This document shows, in pieces, positions 15,685-24,318 of a stretch of 64,000 nt of DNA; the stretch's first letter is position 1; every line of letters starts with the position of its first letter. Source of the DNA: Mucilaginibacter sp. Bleaf8 (GTDB taxonomy: Bacteria > Bacteroidota > Bacteroidia > Sphingobacteriales > Sphingobacteriaceae); the NCBI RefSeq assembly GCF_018390515.1, contig NZ_JAHBBK010000001.1, positions 558,001 to 622,000 of the forward strand. The letters run 5' to 3'. Position numbers and translations under genes: made by a program. The notes beneath the pieces are model-generated. The model was not told the DNA's origin and did not search any database. It worked only from the letters and a program-made list of their open reading frames with translations.

Positions 15685-16458
15685 TTAGAGTTCTCTTATC
15701 CAAATATTTCTAAAGCTTATCGGCTCGCTCGGGTCGCCGTGTGCCTGCAGCTTTATAGGCGCTGCACCATGTTGCTGACGGTAACCTGGTTCGCCAATGT
15801 ATTGTGTAGGGCCTTTCAGTGTAATATCATTTTGCACCAGTACGCCATTAAACATTACGGTTACCCTGGCTGCTGATTTTACCGAACCGTCGGTGTTAAA
15901 CTCGGGTGCAGTCCATATCACATCATAACTTTGCCATTCGCCCGGCTTACGGGTTGGGTTTGCCAACGGCGCAAATTGTTTGTAGATACTGCCGGCCATA
16001 CCATTTACATAAGTTTTGTTATTGTATGAATCAAGCACCTGCAGTTCATAGCCAGCATCGCCTTTACCAATTGATGCTAAAAAAATGCCGCTGTTACCTC
16101 TGCCTTGGCCAGTTCCTGAAATTCCAGCAGGTATTTGCCACTCGATATGCAGCTGATAGTTTTTGAACGCTCGTTTGGTTTCGATATTACCTGCGTTCTT
16201 TTTTACAGTCAAAACGTTGTTTGCTACCGTCCACTGTGCTGGTTTATTCCGGTCCTCGGTCGTTACCCATTCATTCAGGTTTTTTCCATCAAATAATATC
16301 ACAGCATCCGACGGTGGCTCCACAACTACGTTTTTTGCAGTTACCACCTTGGGTATGGGTTCCCATACTTCAGTATCCTCGGGCTTTGTTTTTTGCTGAG
16401 CCTGGGCCATATAAAAGCAGCTTAATAATATTGCAGTACTTAAAACTTTTGATTTCAT
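15685..16458 (-). CDS. DUF1080 / 3-keto-disaccharide hydrolase family protein
   Basis: 257 residues with a signal peptide (MKSKVLSTAILLSCFYMAQA, cut before Gln). The rest is one concanavalin-like beta-sandwich of the PF06439 family: FDGKNLNEW near 55-63, WQIPAGISGTGQGRGNSGIF in the middle, YELQVLDSY, then GEWQSYDVIW and the closing SFRNIWIREL. Characterised members cleave 3-keto-disaccharides or related 3-keto-glycosides, which fits a position as last gene of an operon that encodes a GMC dehydrogenase complex. It would act in the periplasm on sugars already oxidised at C3. The exact glycoside is unknown. Confidence 0.85.
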   Translation of the reverse strand: MKSKVLSTAILLSCFYMAQAQQKTKPEDTEVWEPIPKVVTAKNVVVEPPSDAVILFDGKNLNEWVTTEDRNKPAQWTVANNVLTVKKNAGNIETKRAFKNYQLHIEWQIPAGISGTGQGRGNSGIFLASIGKGDAGYELQVLDSYNNKTYVNGMAGSIYKQFAPLANPTRKPGEWQSYDVIWTAPEFNTDGSVKSAARVTVMFNGVLVQNDITLKGPTQYIGEPGYRQQHGAAPIKLQAHGDPSEPISFRNIWIREL

Positions 16459-16481
16459 TATAATTAGATTTTGGAGTGTAG

Positions 16482-17357
16482 TTACACGTGTAAAACATTT
16501 TTCATGTAGCTACAGCTTTTTGTGATACTGGTGTACGGATCTATCTTGAAGTTTTCTTGTTCCATAATAAAGTGCTGCACACCCGCTTGTTTTGCTTTAG
16601 CAACAATGGTTTGATAGTCGATGCTGCCGTTGCCTACTTCGGTGTTCAGGTCATGATTCTCTTTATCCATATCCTTTACATGTACCATAGCAAACCGGCC
16701 GGGGTGCTCATTAAATAAAGCAACAGGATCTTTTCCTGCACGCACAACCCAATACAGATCCAACTCAAATTGTACCAGCTTAGGATCGGCCTCTTTAAGC
16801 AGAACGTCATATAAGGTTACACCATCAACCGGCATAAACTCAAAGTTGTGATTATGGTAAGCGGTTTTTAAACCAGCCTGCTTACATAATTCGGCTACTT
16901 TATTCACATTTTCCGATACCTTCTTCAAGTCATCAGCCGATTTCCGGAACCTGTCATTTATGTAAGGAATGGTATAATAACGCTGACCTACAGTATTAGC
17001 AACTTCAATATGTAATTTTACTTCATCCCAGTTATTGCCCGCTAAAATGCTGTCAAATGCATAGTGTCCGCTTGGCGTGGTTAAACCGTTCGAACCAAGC
17101 AGAGCCTTGAACTCTTTGGGTTTCAAACCCCAAAAGCCATGATCTTTTGAATAACCGAAGGTTTCTACCTCCCGATAACCCGCTCCGGCCACCTTGGCAA
17201 TAACGCTTTTTACATCTTTCGGTAATTGTTCCCTTAAAGTAAAAAGCTGTAAACCTACACCTTTGGTGCCTTTGGCACTTAACAGCTTAGGTGCTAATAC
17301 GGCAGTTGCCGAAAGCATGCCTGCCTGTACTAAAAATTTTCTTCTCGTCGTCATCAT
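16482..17357 (-). CDS. Tat-exported sugar phosphate isomerase/epimerase-like TIM barrel
   Basis: 291 residues. The N-terminus MMTTRRKFLVQAGMLSATAV is a twin-arginine signal, so it is exported folded. The rest is an AP-endonuclease-2-type TIM barrel: GLQLFTLRE, YREVETFGY, HNHNFEF near 165-171 (metal ligands), ELDLYWV, VHVKDMD near 225 and the final Glu in IMEQENF. These His/Asp/Glu residues are the usual divalent-metal site of xylose-isomerase-like epimerases and of bacterial 3-keto-glycoside lyases/hydratases in the same fold. It lies 23 bases upstream of the DUF1080 gene in transcription order. A lyase or hydratase role is inferred from the operon. Confidence 0.83.
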   Translation of the reverse strand: MMTTRRKFLVQAGMLSATAVLAPKLLSAKGTKGVGLQLFTLREQLPKDVKSVIAKVAGAGYREVETFGYSKDHGFWGLKPKEFKALLGSNGLTTPSGHYAFDSILAGNNWDEVKLHIEVANTVGQRYYTIPYINDRFRKSADDLKKVSENVNKVAELCKQAGLKTAYHNHNFEFMPVDGVTLYDVLLKEADPKLVQFELDLYWVVRAGKDPVALFNEHPGRFAMVHVKDMDKENHDLNTEVGNGSIDYQTIVAKAKQAGVQHFIMEQENFKIDPYTSITKSCSYMKNVLHV

Positions 17358-17373
17358 TCACAGTTCGTTTTGG

Positions 17374-18264
17374 TTATACATCGCAAATACGGATAGCTTT
17401 TTGTAAAGATGCCAGTTTATCGGCTTGCTTAGGAATAAACTCCTGGGCTATGTAGCCTTTAAATCCTGTCGCAACAATAGACCTCATAATTGCCGGATAG
17501 TTTAGTTCCTGTGTATCATCAATTTCATTCCGGCCGGGTACACCAGCTGTGTGATAATGCGCGATGTACTGGTGGTAATCTGTGATGTTTCGGATCACAT
17601 CACCTTCATCAATTTGCATATGATAAATATCATACAACAACTTAAAATTCTCAGAGCCTAAGCGCTTGGCCAACTCTGCTCCCCACCATGTACGATCGCA
17701 GTGGTAATCCTTGTGGTTTACTTTGCTATTCAGCAGTTCCATCACCAACACAACTTTATGTTTTTCGGCTAACGGCATCAGTTGTTTTAGCCCAGCAACA
17801 CAGTTGCTCCAGCCTTCTTCATCACTCATACCACGACGACTGCCACTAAAGCAAATCAGGTTAGTATACCCGGCTTTGGCTACCAGCGGAATCATCTCCG
17901 AATAATTTTTGATAAGCGTTTCATGGAAGCGCTTGTCGTTAAAACCATCCGTCAAATTAATTTCGGCACCGTTGCACATAGTAGAATGCAAGCCGTGCTT
18001 TTTGAGCGTCGGCCAATCCTTGGGCCCTACCAAATCTATTCCTTTAATACCTATTTGCTTGGCAGCGATGCATAGCTCTTCAACAGAAAGCTGCCCGAAG
18101 CACCAGCGGCATACGGAATGATTAATGTTACCTTTGAGGGGCTGGGGCACCTCATTACAACTTGCTAATACATTTAAAGGCGATGCAACCATACCTGAAG
18201 CTGTTATGGCAGCAGTACCTGCCAGTATATTTTTTATTGCGTTGCGTCGGTTATGTTTAGGCAT
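17374..18264 (-). CDS. Tat-exported hydroxypyruvate isomerase-like TIM barrel
   Basis: 296 residues. A twin-arginine signal (HNRRNAIKNILAGTAAITA) is followed by an AP-endonuclease-2 fold. Motifs fit the hydroxypyruvate isomerase branch: SVCRWCFGQLSVEELC near 49-64, GIKGIDLVGPKDW, VMELLNSKVNHKDYHCD with Glu and His metal ligands, LLYDIYHMQ near 211-219 and the closing AQEFIPK. Export through Tat argues against a plain hydroxypyruvate isomerase and for a periplasmic sugar lyase or isomerase in the same pathway as its neighbours. It is 16 bases upstream of the other Tat-exported barrel in transcription order. Confidence 0.83.
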   Translation of the reverse strand: MPKHNRRNAIKNILAGTAAITASGMVASPLNVLASCNEVPQPLKGNINHSVCRWCFGQLSVEELCIAAKQIGIKGIDLVGPKDWPTLKKHGLHSTMCNGAEINLTDGFNDKRFHETLIKNYSEMIPLVAKAGYTNLICFSGSRRGMSDEEGWSNCVAGLKQLMPLAEKHKVVLVMELLNSKVNHKDYHCDRTWWGAELAKRLGSENFKLLYDIYHMQIDEGDVIRNITDYHQYIAHYHTAGVPGRNEIDDTQELNYPAIMRSIVATGFKGYIAQEFIPKQADKLASLQKAIRICDV

Positions 18265-18269
18265 AGCTA

Positions 18270-19523
18270 TTATACTTCTACTAAAACATTGTCGGCACCG
18301 GTAGCGTCCAAATCTGGCTTTGTTTCAACATGGTTACGGTCTTTAAATAGCAGTAAAAATGCCAGCAATACAAAAGCGGCAATACCGGCTGGTATTAGCC
18401 AAATGGTTTGCCAGTTGTGCAGGCCATCAGCCGTTTTCCAGTTATTTACTATCGGCCCTGATATGTAAGAGCCGATAAGCATACCCACCCCGTAAGTAGC
18501 TAAAGTAATAAAGCCTTGCGCGGCACTTTTAAAGCGCTCGCCTGCCAGGTTATCCGTATAAATCTGGCCGGTTACAAAGAAAAAGTCATAACATATGCCA
18601 TGCATTACAATGCCAGCAATTAACATCCAATAATTGGCCCCGGTATCGCCGTAGGCAAAAAACACATAGCGTAGCACCCATGCCAGCATACCGAAGGCCA
18701 GCATTTTTTTAACACCCAGCCTCACAAAAAACAAAGGCATCAGCGCCATAAATAACAGCTCGGATATTTGCCCTAATGATTGCTTACCGGCTGCAGCGTC
18801 AACCTTTACTTCGTTCAGGAACGGATTGGTAAAGTTGTAATAAAATGCCAGTGGCACACAAATAGCAACTGAAGCTAAAAAGAAAACCAGGTAAGACTTA
18901 TTTTTGAGAAGCCCAATTGATTCCAGGCCGATGATGTCACCAAATGTAGTTTTTTGTCCTTTCTTTACCGGCGGCGTATTAGGTAAAGCAAAGCTGAGTA
19001 AACCTAACAATAAAGAAGCAACTGAAGCCATTTGGAAAGTTAAGATCAGACTTCCGCTCTTTTCCCAACCGAGCCAACCGATAGTCAGTCCGGCAACGAT
19101 CCAACCTGCGGTACCCAATACCCTGATTGGTGGAAACTCCTTACTGGGATTCGTCATCTGCTTGAAAGCTACTGAATTTACCAGCGCCAACGTAGGCATA
19201 TAAATGATCATGTACAGCAGGATGTTCGGATAAAAGCTGTCGAAATTGGTTAGCGTAGTGGCATACCATAAGGATGCGGCGCCAATTAAGTGCAGTATAC
19301 CTAATATTTTTTGTGCTGCAAAATACTTATCAGCAATCAAGCCGATAATGAATGGTGCTATAATGGCGCCTAACGACTGTGTGGCGTAAGCTACCCCGTT
19401 TTGCACATCAGTCGCGTGCAACGTTTTAGTTAGGTAAGTACCTAAAGTTACAAACCATGCCCCCCAGATAAAAAACTCCAGGAACATCATGGCTGATAAT
19501 TTTACTCGGGTAATTATGGTCAT
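18270..19523 (-). CDS. MFS permease, NupG-type nucleoside/sugar symporter family
   Basis: 417 residues with about 12 membrane helices. The start KLSAMMFLEFFIWGAWFVTLGTYL (seen in parts) and the GVAYATQSLGAIIAPFIIGLIADKY region match the nucleoside:H+ symporter branch of MFS, which in Bacteroidota is often encoded inside sugar operons and annotated as nucleoside permease without proof. Given its place among sugar isomerases and a DUF1080 hydrolase, it probably imports the modified sugar product into the cytoplasm. It ends 5 bases before the next gene, so translation is likely coupled. Confidence 0.87.
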   Translation of the reverse strand: MTIITRVKLSAMMFLEFFIWGAWFVTLGTYLTKTLHATDVQNGVAYATQSLGAIIAPFIIGLIADKYFAAQKILGILHLIGAASLWYATTLTNFDSFYPNILLYMIIYMPTLALVNSVAFKQMTNPSKEFPPIRVLGTAGWIVAGLTIGWLGWEKSGSLILTFQMASVASLLLGLLSFALPNTPPVKKGQKTTFGDIIGLESIGLLKNKSYLVFFLASVAICVPLAFYYNFTNPFLNEVKVDAAAGKQSLGQISELLFMALMPLFFVRLGVKKMLAFGMLAWVLRYVFFAYGDTGANYWMLIAGIVMHGICYDFFFVTGQIYTDNLAGERFKSAAQGFITLATYGVGMLIGSYISGPIVNNWKTADGLHNWQTIWLIPAGIAAFVLLAFLLLFKDRNHVETKPDLDATGADNVLVEV

Positions 19524-19545
19524 GGTCGTAACTGATGTTTTATGA

Positions 19546-19980
19546 TTATTTAAGGGTTAGGATATATTTAGCCATTTCTTTGGCATCATTAACAGCTAAT
19601 GATGGATGCGCGGTCATAGGCACATCACCCCAATTGCCGGCGCCGCCTTTAATAATTTTATCGGCCAGCATATCAATGTCTTTGTCCGAATATTTTTTGG
19701 CAACATCGGCATACGCCGGACCAATCAACTTTTCTTTCTCTTTATGGCAGCTCAAGCAATCAGAGCTGGCAATTAATTGCGCCCCTTTTGAGTCCGAAGA
19801 TACACCGCCTGATTTTTCGGCACCGGTGCTTAAACTGGTATCGTGTTCGGCTTCTGATTGGCGGGCTGCTGCGCCCTGATTAGCAGCACCAGTGCTATCG
19901 CCGCTTACCTTATTATCGCTGGAACCACCGCAGGCGGCTAAAAATACAGTTAAAGAAAGTAGAAGAATAGTTTTTTTCAT
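19546..19980 (-). CDS. Class I cytochrome c lipoprotein
   Basis: 144 residues. A lipoprotein signal ends in the lipobox LAAC (Cys17), followed by a flexible Ser/Gly/Ala-rich linker of about 50 residues and one cytochrome c domain. The heme site is CLSCH (residues near 75-79), and the axial Met is in DVPMTAHP near 122. It is probably anchored to a membrane facing the periplasm, where it takes electrons from the GMC dehydrogenase complex encoded in the same operon. A three-part GMC/small-subunit/cytochrome arrangement is known for glucoside 3-dehydrogenases and gluconate 2-dehydrogenases. Confidence 0.88.
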   Translation of the reverse strand: MKKTILLLSLTVFLAACGGSSDNKVSGDSTGAANQGAAARQSEAEHDTSLSTGAEKSGGVSSDSKGAQLIASSDCLSCHKEKEKLIGPAYADVAKKYSDKDIDMLADKIIKGGAGNWGDVPMTAHPSLAVNDAKEMAKYILTLK

Positions 19981-20001
19981 GAGTGAAGTGATATATTATA
20001 A

Positions 20002-21054
20002 TTACAAGCCTAATATCTTTTTATTTAGCGATTTATCAATACCTGAAGCCGCAAAATCATCAAAAACTTTATCCGTTACCCGAATAATGTGATCTTTGAT
20101 GAACTGTGCGCCTTCACGTGCACCGTCTTCCGGATGCTTCAATGCACATTCCCATTCCAGCACGGCCCATCCCGAAAAATCGTATTGCGCCATTTTACTA
20201 AATATGGATTTGAAATCAACCTGTCCGTCACCCAGTGAACGGAAGCGGCCGGCCCGGTCAACCCAGTTTTGGTAACCACCGTAAACGCCCTGTCTGCCGG
20301 TAGGGTAAAACTCGGCATCTTTAACATGGAACATGCGAATGCGCTCGTGATAGATGTCAATGTATTCCAAATAATCCAGGCACTGTAAGATAAAGTGCGA
20401 CGGATCATAAAGTAAGCAAGCACGCGGATGCTGGTTCACTTTATCAAGAAACATCTCATAAGTAGTTCCATCATGCAGATCTTCGCCGGCGTGTATCTCA
20501 TAACAAAGGTCAACGCCGTTTTCATCAAACACATTCAATATCGGTTCCCAGCGGCGTGCCAGTTCAGTAAATGCATCTTCAACTAACCCGGCAGGGCGCT
20601 GTGGCCAGGGGTATACCATGGGCCAGGCGAAAGCACCGCTAAAAGTAGCATGTGCATTTAACCCTAAATTTTGGGATGCTTTGGCTGCGTGCTTTAGCTG
20701 ACTGATAGCCCACTCCGTACGTGCAGCGGGATTATTGCGAACCTGGGTTGGCGCAAAGCCATCAAACAACTCGTTGTAAACAGGATTTACAGCAACCAGC
20801 TGCCCTTGCAGGTGGGTTGACAGCTCAGTAATTTCCAAACCATGCTCATTTACAATGCCTTTGATCTCATCTGCATAAGTTTTACTTTCGGCCGCTTTTT
20901 GCAGGTCAATAAAACGTGCGTCGGTTGTAGGGATCTGTATTCCTTTAAATCCTAAACCGCTTGCCCACTCACATATTGCCGATAGGCTATTGAATGGTGC
21001 TGTATCGCCAATAAATTGTGCCAGAAATAGCGCGGGTCCTTTTATAGTAACCAT
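20002..21054 (-). CDS. Sugar phosphate isomerase/epimerase-family TIM barrel, cytoplasmic
   Basis: 350 residues with no signal peptide. It is an AP-endonuclease-2/IolE-like barrel: ALFLAQFIGD start, GFKGIQIPT near 35-43, LSTHLQGQLVAVNP, CYEIHAGEDLHDG near 180-192 with metal ligands, LLYDPSHFILQ near 213, MFHVKDAEF near 240 and WAVLEWECAL near 295 with the final Glu. It is longer than the two exported barrels and lacks their Tat signals, so it probably works on the imported product inside the cell, next to the cytoplasmic Gfo/Idh/MocA dehydrogenase encoded 8 bases upstream. Confidence 0.87.
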   Translation of the reverse strand: MVTIKGPALFLAQFIGDTAPFNSLSAICEWASGLGFKGIQIPTTDARFIDLQKAAESKTYADEIKGIVNEHGLEITELSTHLQGQLVAVNPVYNELFDGFAPTQVRNNPAARTEWAISQLKHAAKASQNLGLNAHATFSGAFAWPMVYPWPQRPAGLVEDAFTELARRWEPILNVFDENGVDLCYEIHAGEDLHDGTTYEMFLDKVNQHPRACLLYDPSHFILQCLDYLEYIDIYHERIRMFHVKDAEFYPTGRQGVYGGYQNWVDRAGRFRSLGDGQVDFKSIFSKMAQYDFSGWAVLEWECALKHPEDGAREGAQFIKDHIIRVTDKVFDDFAASGIDKSLNKKILGL

Positions 21055-21062
21055 GGTTGCTG

Positions 21063-22214
21063 TTAGATGTTAAATGTTGTCCATTTCTGCTCCGAACGTC
21101 CGGAAGCAATTACATTCTCGATAAAGGCCATACCCCTTACACCTTCTTCCATTCCCGGATAATCCAGGCACTCAGCTTTAGGCTGTTCACCTGCTATGTC
21201 GGCTTTAACAGCCAATGCAAAATTGCGGTATAAATTAGCAAAAGCTTCTAAATAACCTTCGGGATGACCAGCAGGCGTGCGGGTATTATGCGTTGCATAC
21301 GAACTGGTATAGCCCCCGCCTGTACGCCATATTTCCATCGGCTTATCCAGCCATTTCACCTGAAGCGTGTTAGCGTCTGATTGTTGCCACTCTAAACCGC
21401 CATGCTCGCCATAAACGCGAACCTTCACGTTGTTTTCTTCGCCAGCGGCTACCTGGGTAGCGATTAAAACGCCGCTTGCGCCGTTGTTGAACTTTAACAG
21501 TACGGCACCGTCATCATCTAATTGCCGGCCTTCAACCACAATATTAATATCTGCACAAAGTTGCGTTACCTGTAAGGCACTTACGTATTCAGCCAGATTA
21601 AAGGCATGCGTACCGATATCGCCCATGGCACCTGCAGCTCCGCTTTTAGTCGGATCTGTTCGCCAGCTGGCTTGCTTATTGTCCGATCCTTCTAAGAACG
21701 TGCTCAGCCACCCTTGCGGATACTCCACATACACCTTGCGTATTTTTCCCAATTTACCCGATTGCACAATTTGCCGTGCCTCTTTTACCATTGGATAACC
21801 CGTGTAGGTATGCGTAAGGCAGAATCGTTTACCAGATGCTTGCTGAATTGTTTGTAATTCCTTTGCCTCGGCCAAGGAGAAAGTCATGGGTTTATCCAGC
21901 ACCACATGGAAGCCGTTTTGCAGCGCAAGTTTAGTCGGCTCGAAATGCACATGGTTAGGCGTAACGATACTGATCACCTGCACCCGCTCCTGTTGCGGCA
22001 GCTGGCTTTCTTTTTCTATCAATTCCTGATAAGAACTGTATACACGGCTCTCGTGCAAGCCTAAAGCCAGGCCACTTGCCTTTGACTTTTCAGCATCGCT
22101 GCTGAATGCGCCGCAAACCAGATCATATTCATTATCAATGCGGGCTGCTATGCGATGCACGGCACCAATAAAGGCGCCCTGGCCACCGCCTATCATTCCA
22201 AGTTTTAACTTCAT
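21063..22214 (-). CDS. Gfo/Idh/MocA-family oxidoreductase, cytoplasmic
   Basis: 383 residues. The Rossmann loop GMIGGGQGAFIG is at residues 6-17. The conserved catalytic motif reads VVLDKPMTF near 109 (usual EKP, here DKP), and GAMGDIGTHAFNLAEY near 194-209 carries the usual Asp and His. With no signal peptide it should use cytoplasmic NAD(P). In this operon the plausible role is to reduce a 3-keto sugar back to the normal sugar, or to oxidise an imported one; the direction cannot be read from sequence. It follows the small dehydrogenase subunit gene by 14 bases. Confidence 0.9.
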   Translation of the reverse strand: MKLKLGMIGGGQGAFIGAVHRIAARIDNEYDLVCGAFSSDAEKSKASGLALGLHESRVYSSYQELIEKESQLPQQERVQVISIVTPNHVHFEPTKLALQNGFHVVLDKPMTFSLAEAKELQTIQQASGKRFCLTHTYTGYPMVKEARQIVQSGKLGKIRKVYVEYPQGWLSTFLEGSDNKQASWRTDPTKSGAAGAMGDIGTHAFNLAEYVSALQVTQLCADINIVVEGRQLDDDGAVLLKFNNGASGVLIATQVAAGEENNVKVRVYGEHGGLEWQQSDANTLQVKWLDKPMEIWRTGGGYTSSYATHNTRTPAGHPEGYLEAFANLYRNFALAVKADIAGEQPKAECLDYPGMEEGVRGMAFIENVIASGRSEQKWTTFNI

Positions 22215-22228
22215 GTATTCGTTATAAA

Positions 22229-22798
22229 TTAAACCAAAGCCCAGGCGCGGTCACCTTTTTTATAAGGTATTTCGCCTACATACTTGCCCGGTATAGGCAC
22301 ATAGCGCATGGCTTTAGTGCACCCTACTTCAGATGTAAAGTAGCCCAGCAAAGTAAGTTCCTTCATCATTCTGAAATAATGATTCGGTTCATCAGGCTTC
22401 TTAACTTTATTGTATTCCTTTTGCTCGTTATCTAATTGTACTAACAAAGCAGTACGCTGTTTAGCATCGCACGCCATGAATTTTTTTCCGAACTTTTTAT
22501 CGCAGGCATCATCAAGTTTAGATAACCCCTTAACGAACACTTTCTGATCTTCGGGCGTATAGCAATCGCGCACCATTACGGCCATGAACTGACCAACATT
22601 GGCAGCCTTCGCTCCCGGCGTTTTGGTATCAGGTAAAATGGTATCCGCAACTTCATTCATATAGGCCACATGCTCTGCATCAAACAGGTCTTTAACCTGC
22701 GTTTCGGCAGGCTTACAACCCGATAGAAAGAACTCGCTGCCGATAACAGCTCCGCCCATTAGCAGGGCAACTCTTTCAATGGCTTCTCTTCTGTTCAT
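22229..22798 (-). CDS. Gluconate 2-dehydrogenase subunit 3 family protein (Tat lipoprotein)
   Basis: 189 residues. The N-terminus MNRREAIERVALLMGGAVIG combines twin arginines with a lipobox-like FFLSGC at about 23-28, so it is probably a Tat-exported lipoprotein. The rest matches the small helical subunit that partners FAD-containing GMC dehydrogenases: VADTILPDTKTPGAKAANVGQF near 51-72 (in parts), VRDCYTPEDQ and a Tyr-rich C-terminus. The GMC subunit in this operon has no export signal of its own, and this subunit normally carries it across the membrane. A Gfo/Idh/MocA gene lies between the two, 44 bases upstream of this gene. Confidence 0.9.
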   Translation of the reverse strand: MNRREAIERVALLMGGAVIGSEFFLSGCKPAETQVKDLFDAEHVAYMNEVADTILPDTKTPGAKAANVGQFMAVMVRDCYTPEDQKVFVKGLSKLDDACDKKFGKKFMACDAKQRTALLVQLDNEQKEYNKVKKPDEPNHYFRMMKELTLLGYFTSEVGCTKAMRYVPIPGKYVGEIPYKKGDRAWALV

Positions 22799-22842
22799 AT
22801 TACTTGGCAGATTAGTCGGTTATGTAATAAGCAGTTAATTGA

Positions 22843-24291
22843 TTACGCTTTAAGGCTCCAGCCCTGGCGGTACTCGCGTTTAACGAATTGGTTAACCTCA
22901 TCCAGGTTGGTAATACGCATATTATTGTTATCCCAAAGCAGCTTAACGCTACGGCCAGGATAATTAAATCCTTTGCCATCACTTTTTGGTGTGCGCAGGT
23001 CATACCCACGTATGGCTAAGTTAGCCATAAGCAAGGCTTCGGTTAACGGTCCGGCTTTTTCGAATGGTGAACTTACCGGCATTTTACCATGCCCGGCAAG
23101 CGATGCCTCAATCCACTGCGCATAATGACCATTCATACCACCTTTTACACGTGGTAAGGTTTGCTTAACCTGCACCTGGTTTGTTCTGGAAGTAGGCAGT
23201 AATTGCGGGTTAGTACAATACGTGCTGGCAATCATTTTGCCTTTAGTACCGATAAACAGCATACCATTACCACCATCGCCAAATATCTCATTCGGGCCTA
23301 ATTCTTCAGGGCGCTCAGGTTGGATACCGCCGTCCATCCAATGCACAACCACATCTTTTTGTGTTTTGCTGGTTTTGGGGAAAGTAAGTGTTATGTGGCT
23401 TGATGGCGGGCAGCTTTCTGGGAAATAACCGCGTTTAAATTCATCCACATATACACTGCCTACGCTGGCCTGTACGTCTTTTGCATATTGCAAACCTAAC
23501 ACGCTGAATGGTGCTTCGAGCAGGTGACAGCCCATATCGCCTAAGGCGCCGGTACCGTAATCCCACCAGCCACGCCAGTTAAACGGCACTAATTTATCTA
23601 CATAATCTTTGTAAGGCGCTGTACCCAGCCACAAATCCCAATCCAGTGTTTTTGGCACCTCGGCTTTGTTTGCCGACCATGGAATACCCTGCGGCCATAC
23701 CGGGCGGTCGGTCCAGCAGTATACGGTATGTACATCACCTATCACGCCGTTATCATACCATTCCATCAACTGGCGCACGCCATCACTCGATGCACCCTGA
23801 TTACCCATTTGGGTAACCACTTTGTAGCGTTTAGCGGCATCAGTTAGCATGCGGGCTTCGTATATATCATGCGTAAGCGGTTTTTGCACATATACGTGCT
23901 TACCCAATTGCATAGCCGCAAGGGTGATGATGGCATGGTTATGATCTGGTGTTGAAACAGAAACGGCATCAAAATGCTTGCCTTCTTTTTCAAACATCTG
24001 GCGCCAGTCTTTATAATACTTAGCTTTAGGGAACTTCTTAACAGTATTGGCTGCGCGCTGGTCGTCAACGTCACATAAAAAAGCGATTTCGGCTTTGCCA
24101 CTGCTATGGAAAGCGGCAATATCGTGCTCTCCTTTACCGCCAACGCCAACAGAGGCAATTGTTAAGCGGTCGCTAGGTGCGATATAGCCTTTACCACCCA
24201 ATACATATCTGGGCACAATCATAAATCCTGCTGCAGCAACCGAAGCCGATTTAATAAAACTGCGGCGTGTATTTGAAGTCTTCTCAGTCAT
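22843..24291 (-). CDS. Tat-exported Gfo/Idh/MocA-family oxidoreductase
   Basis: 482 residues. A twin-arginine signal (NTRRSFIKSASVAAAGFMIV) precedes a Rossmann domain with SVGVGGKGEHD near 48-58. The catalytic motif is YVQKPLTHD near 132-140 (QKP in place of EKP), and GALGDMGCHLLEAP near 254-267 supplies conserved Asp and His. Exported members of this family usually carry tightly bound NAD and catalyse hydride-neutral reactions, as in GH109 glycosidases, rather than net redox. That would suit cleavage or epimerisation of a glycoside in the periplasm. It is the second gene of the operon, 27 bases after the GMC gene. Confidence 0.9.
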   Translation of the reverse strand: MTEKTSNTRRSFIKSASVAAAGFMIVPRYVLGGKGYIAPSDRLTIASVGVGGKGEHDIAAFHSSGKAEIAFLCDVDDQRAANTVKKFPKAKYYKDWRQMFEKEGKHFDAVSVSTPDHNHAIITLAAMQLGKHVYVQKPLTHDIYEARMLTDAAKRYKVVTQMGNQGASSDGVRQLMEWYDNGVIGDVHTVYCWTDRPVWPQGIPWSANKAEVPKTLDWDLWLGTAPYKDYVDKLVPFNWRGWWDYGTGALGDMGCHLLEAPFSVLGLQYAKDVQASVGSVYVDEFKRGYFPESCPPSSHITLTFPKTSKTQKDVVVHWMDGGIQPERPEELGPNEIFGDGGNGMLFIGTKGKMIASTYCTNPQLLPTSRTNQVQVKQTLPRVKGGMNGHYAQWIEASLAGHGKMPVSSPFEKAGPLTEALLMANLAIRGYDLRTPKSDGKGFNYPGRSVKLLWDNNNMRITNLDEVNQFVKREYRQGWSLKA

Positions 24292-24318
24292 GGTTGTTTT
24301 TACTATGAGTATTTAGGT

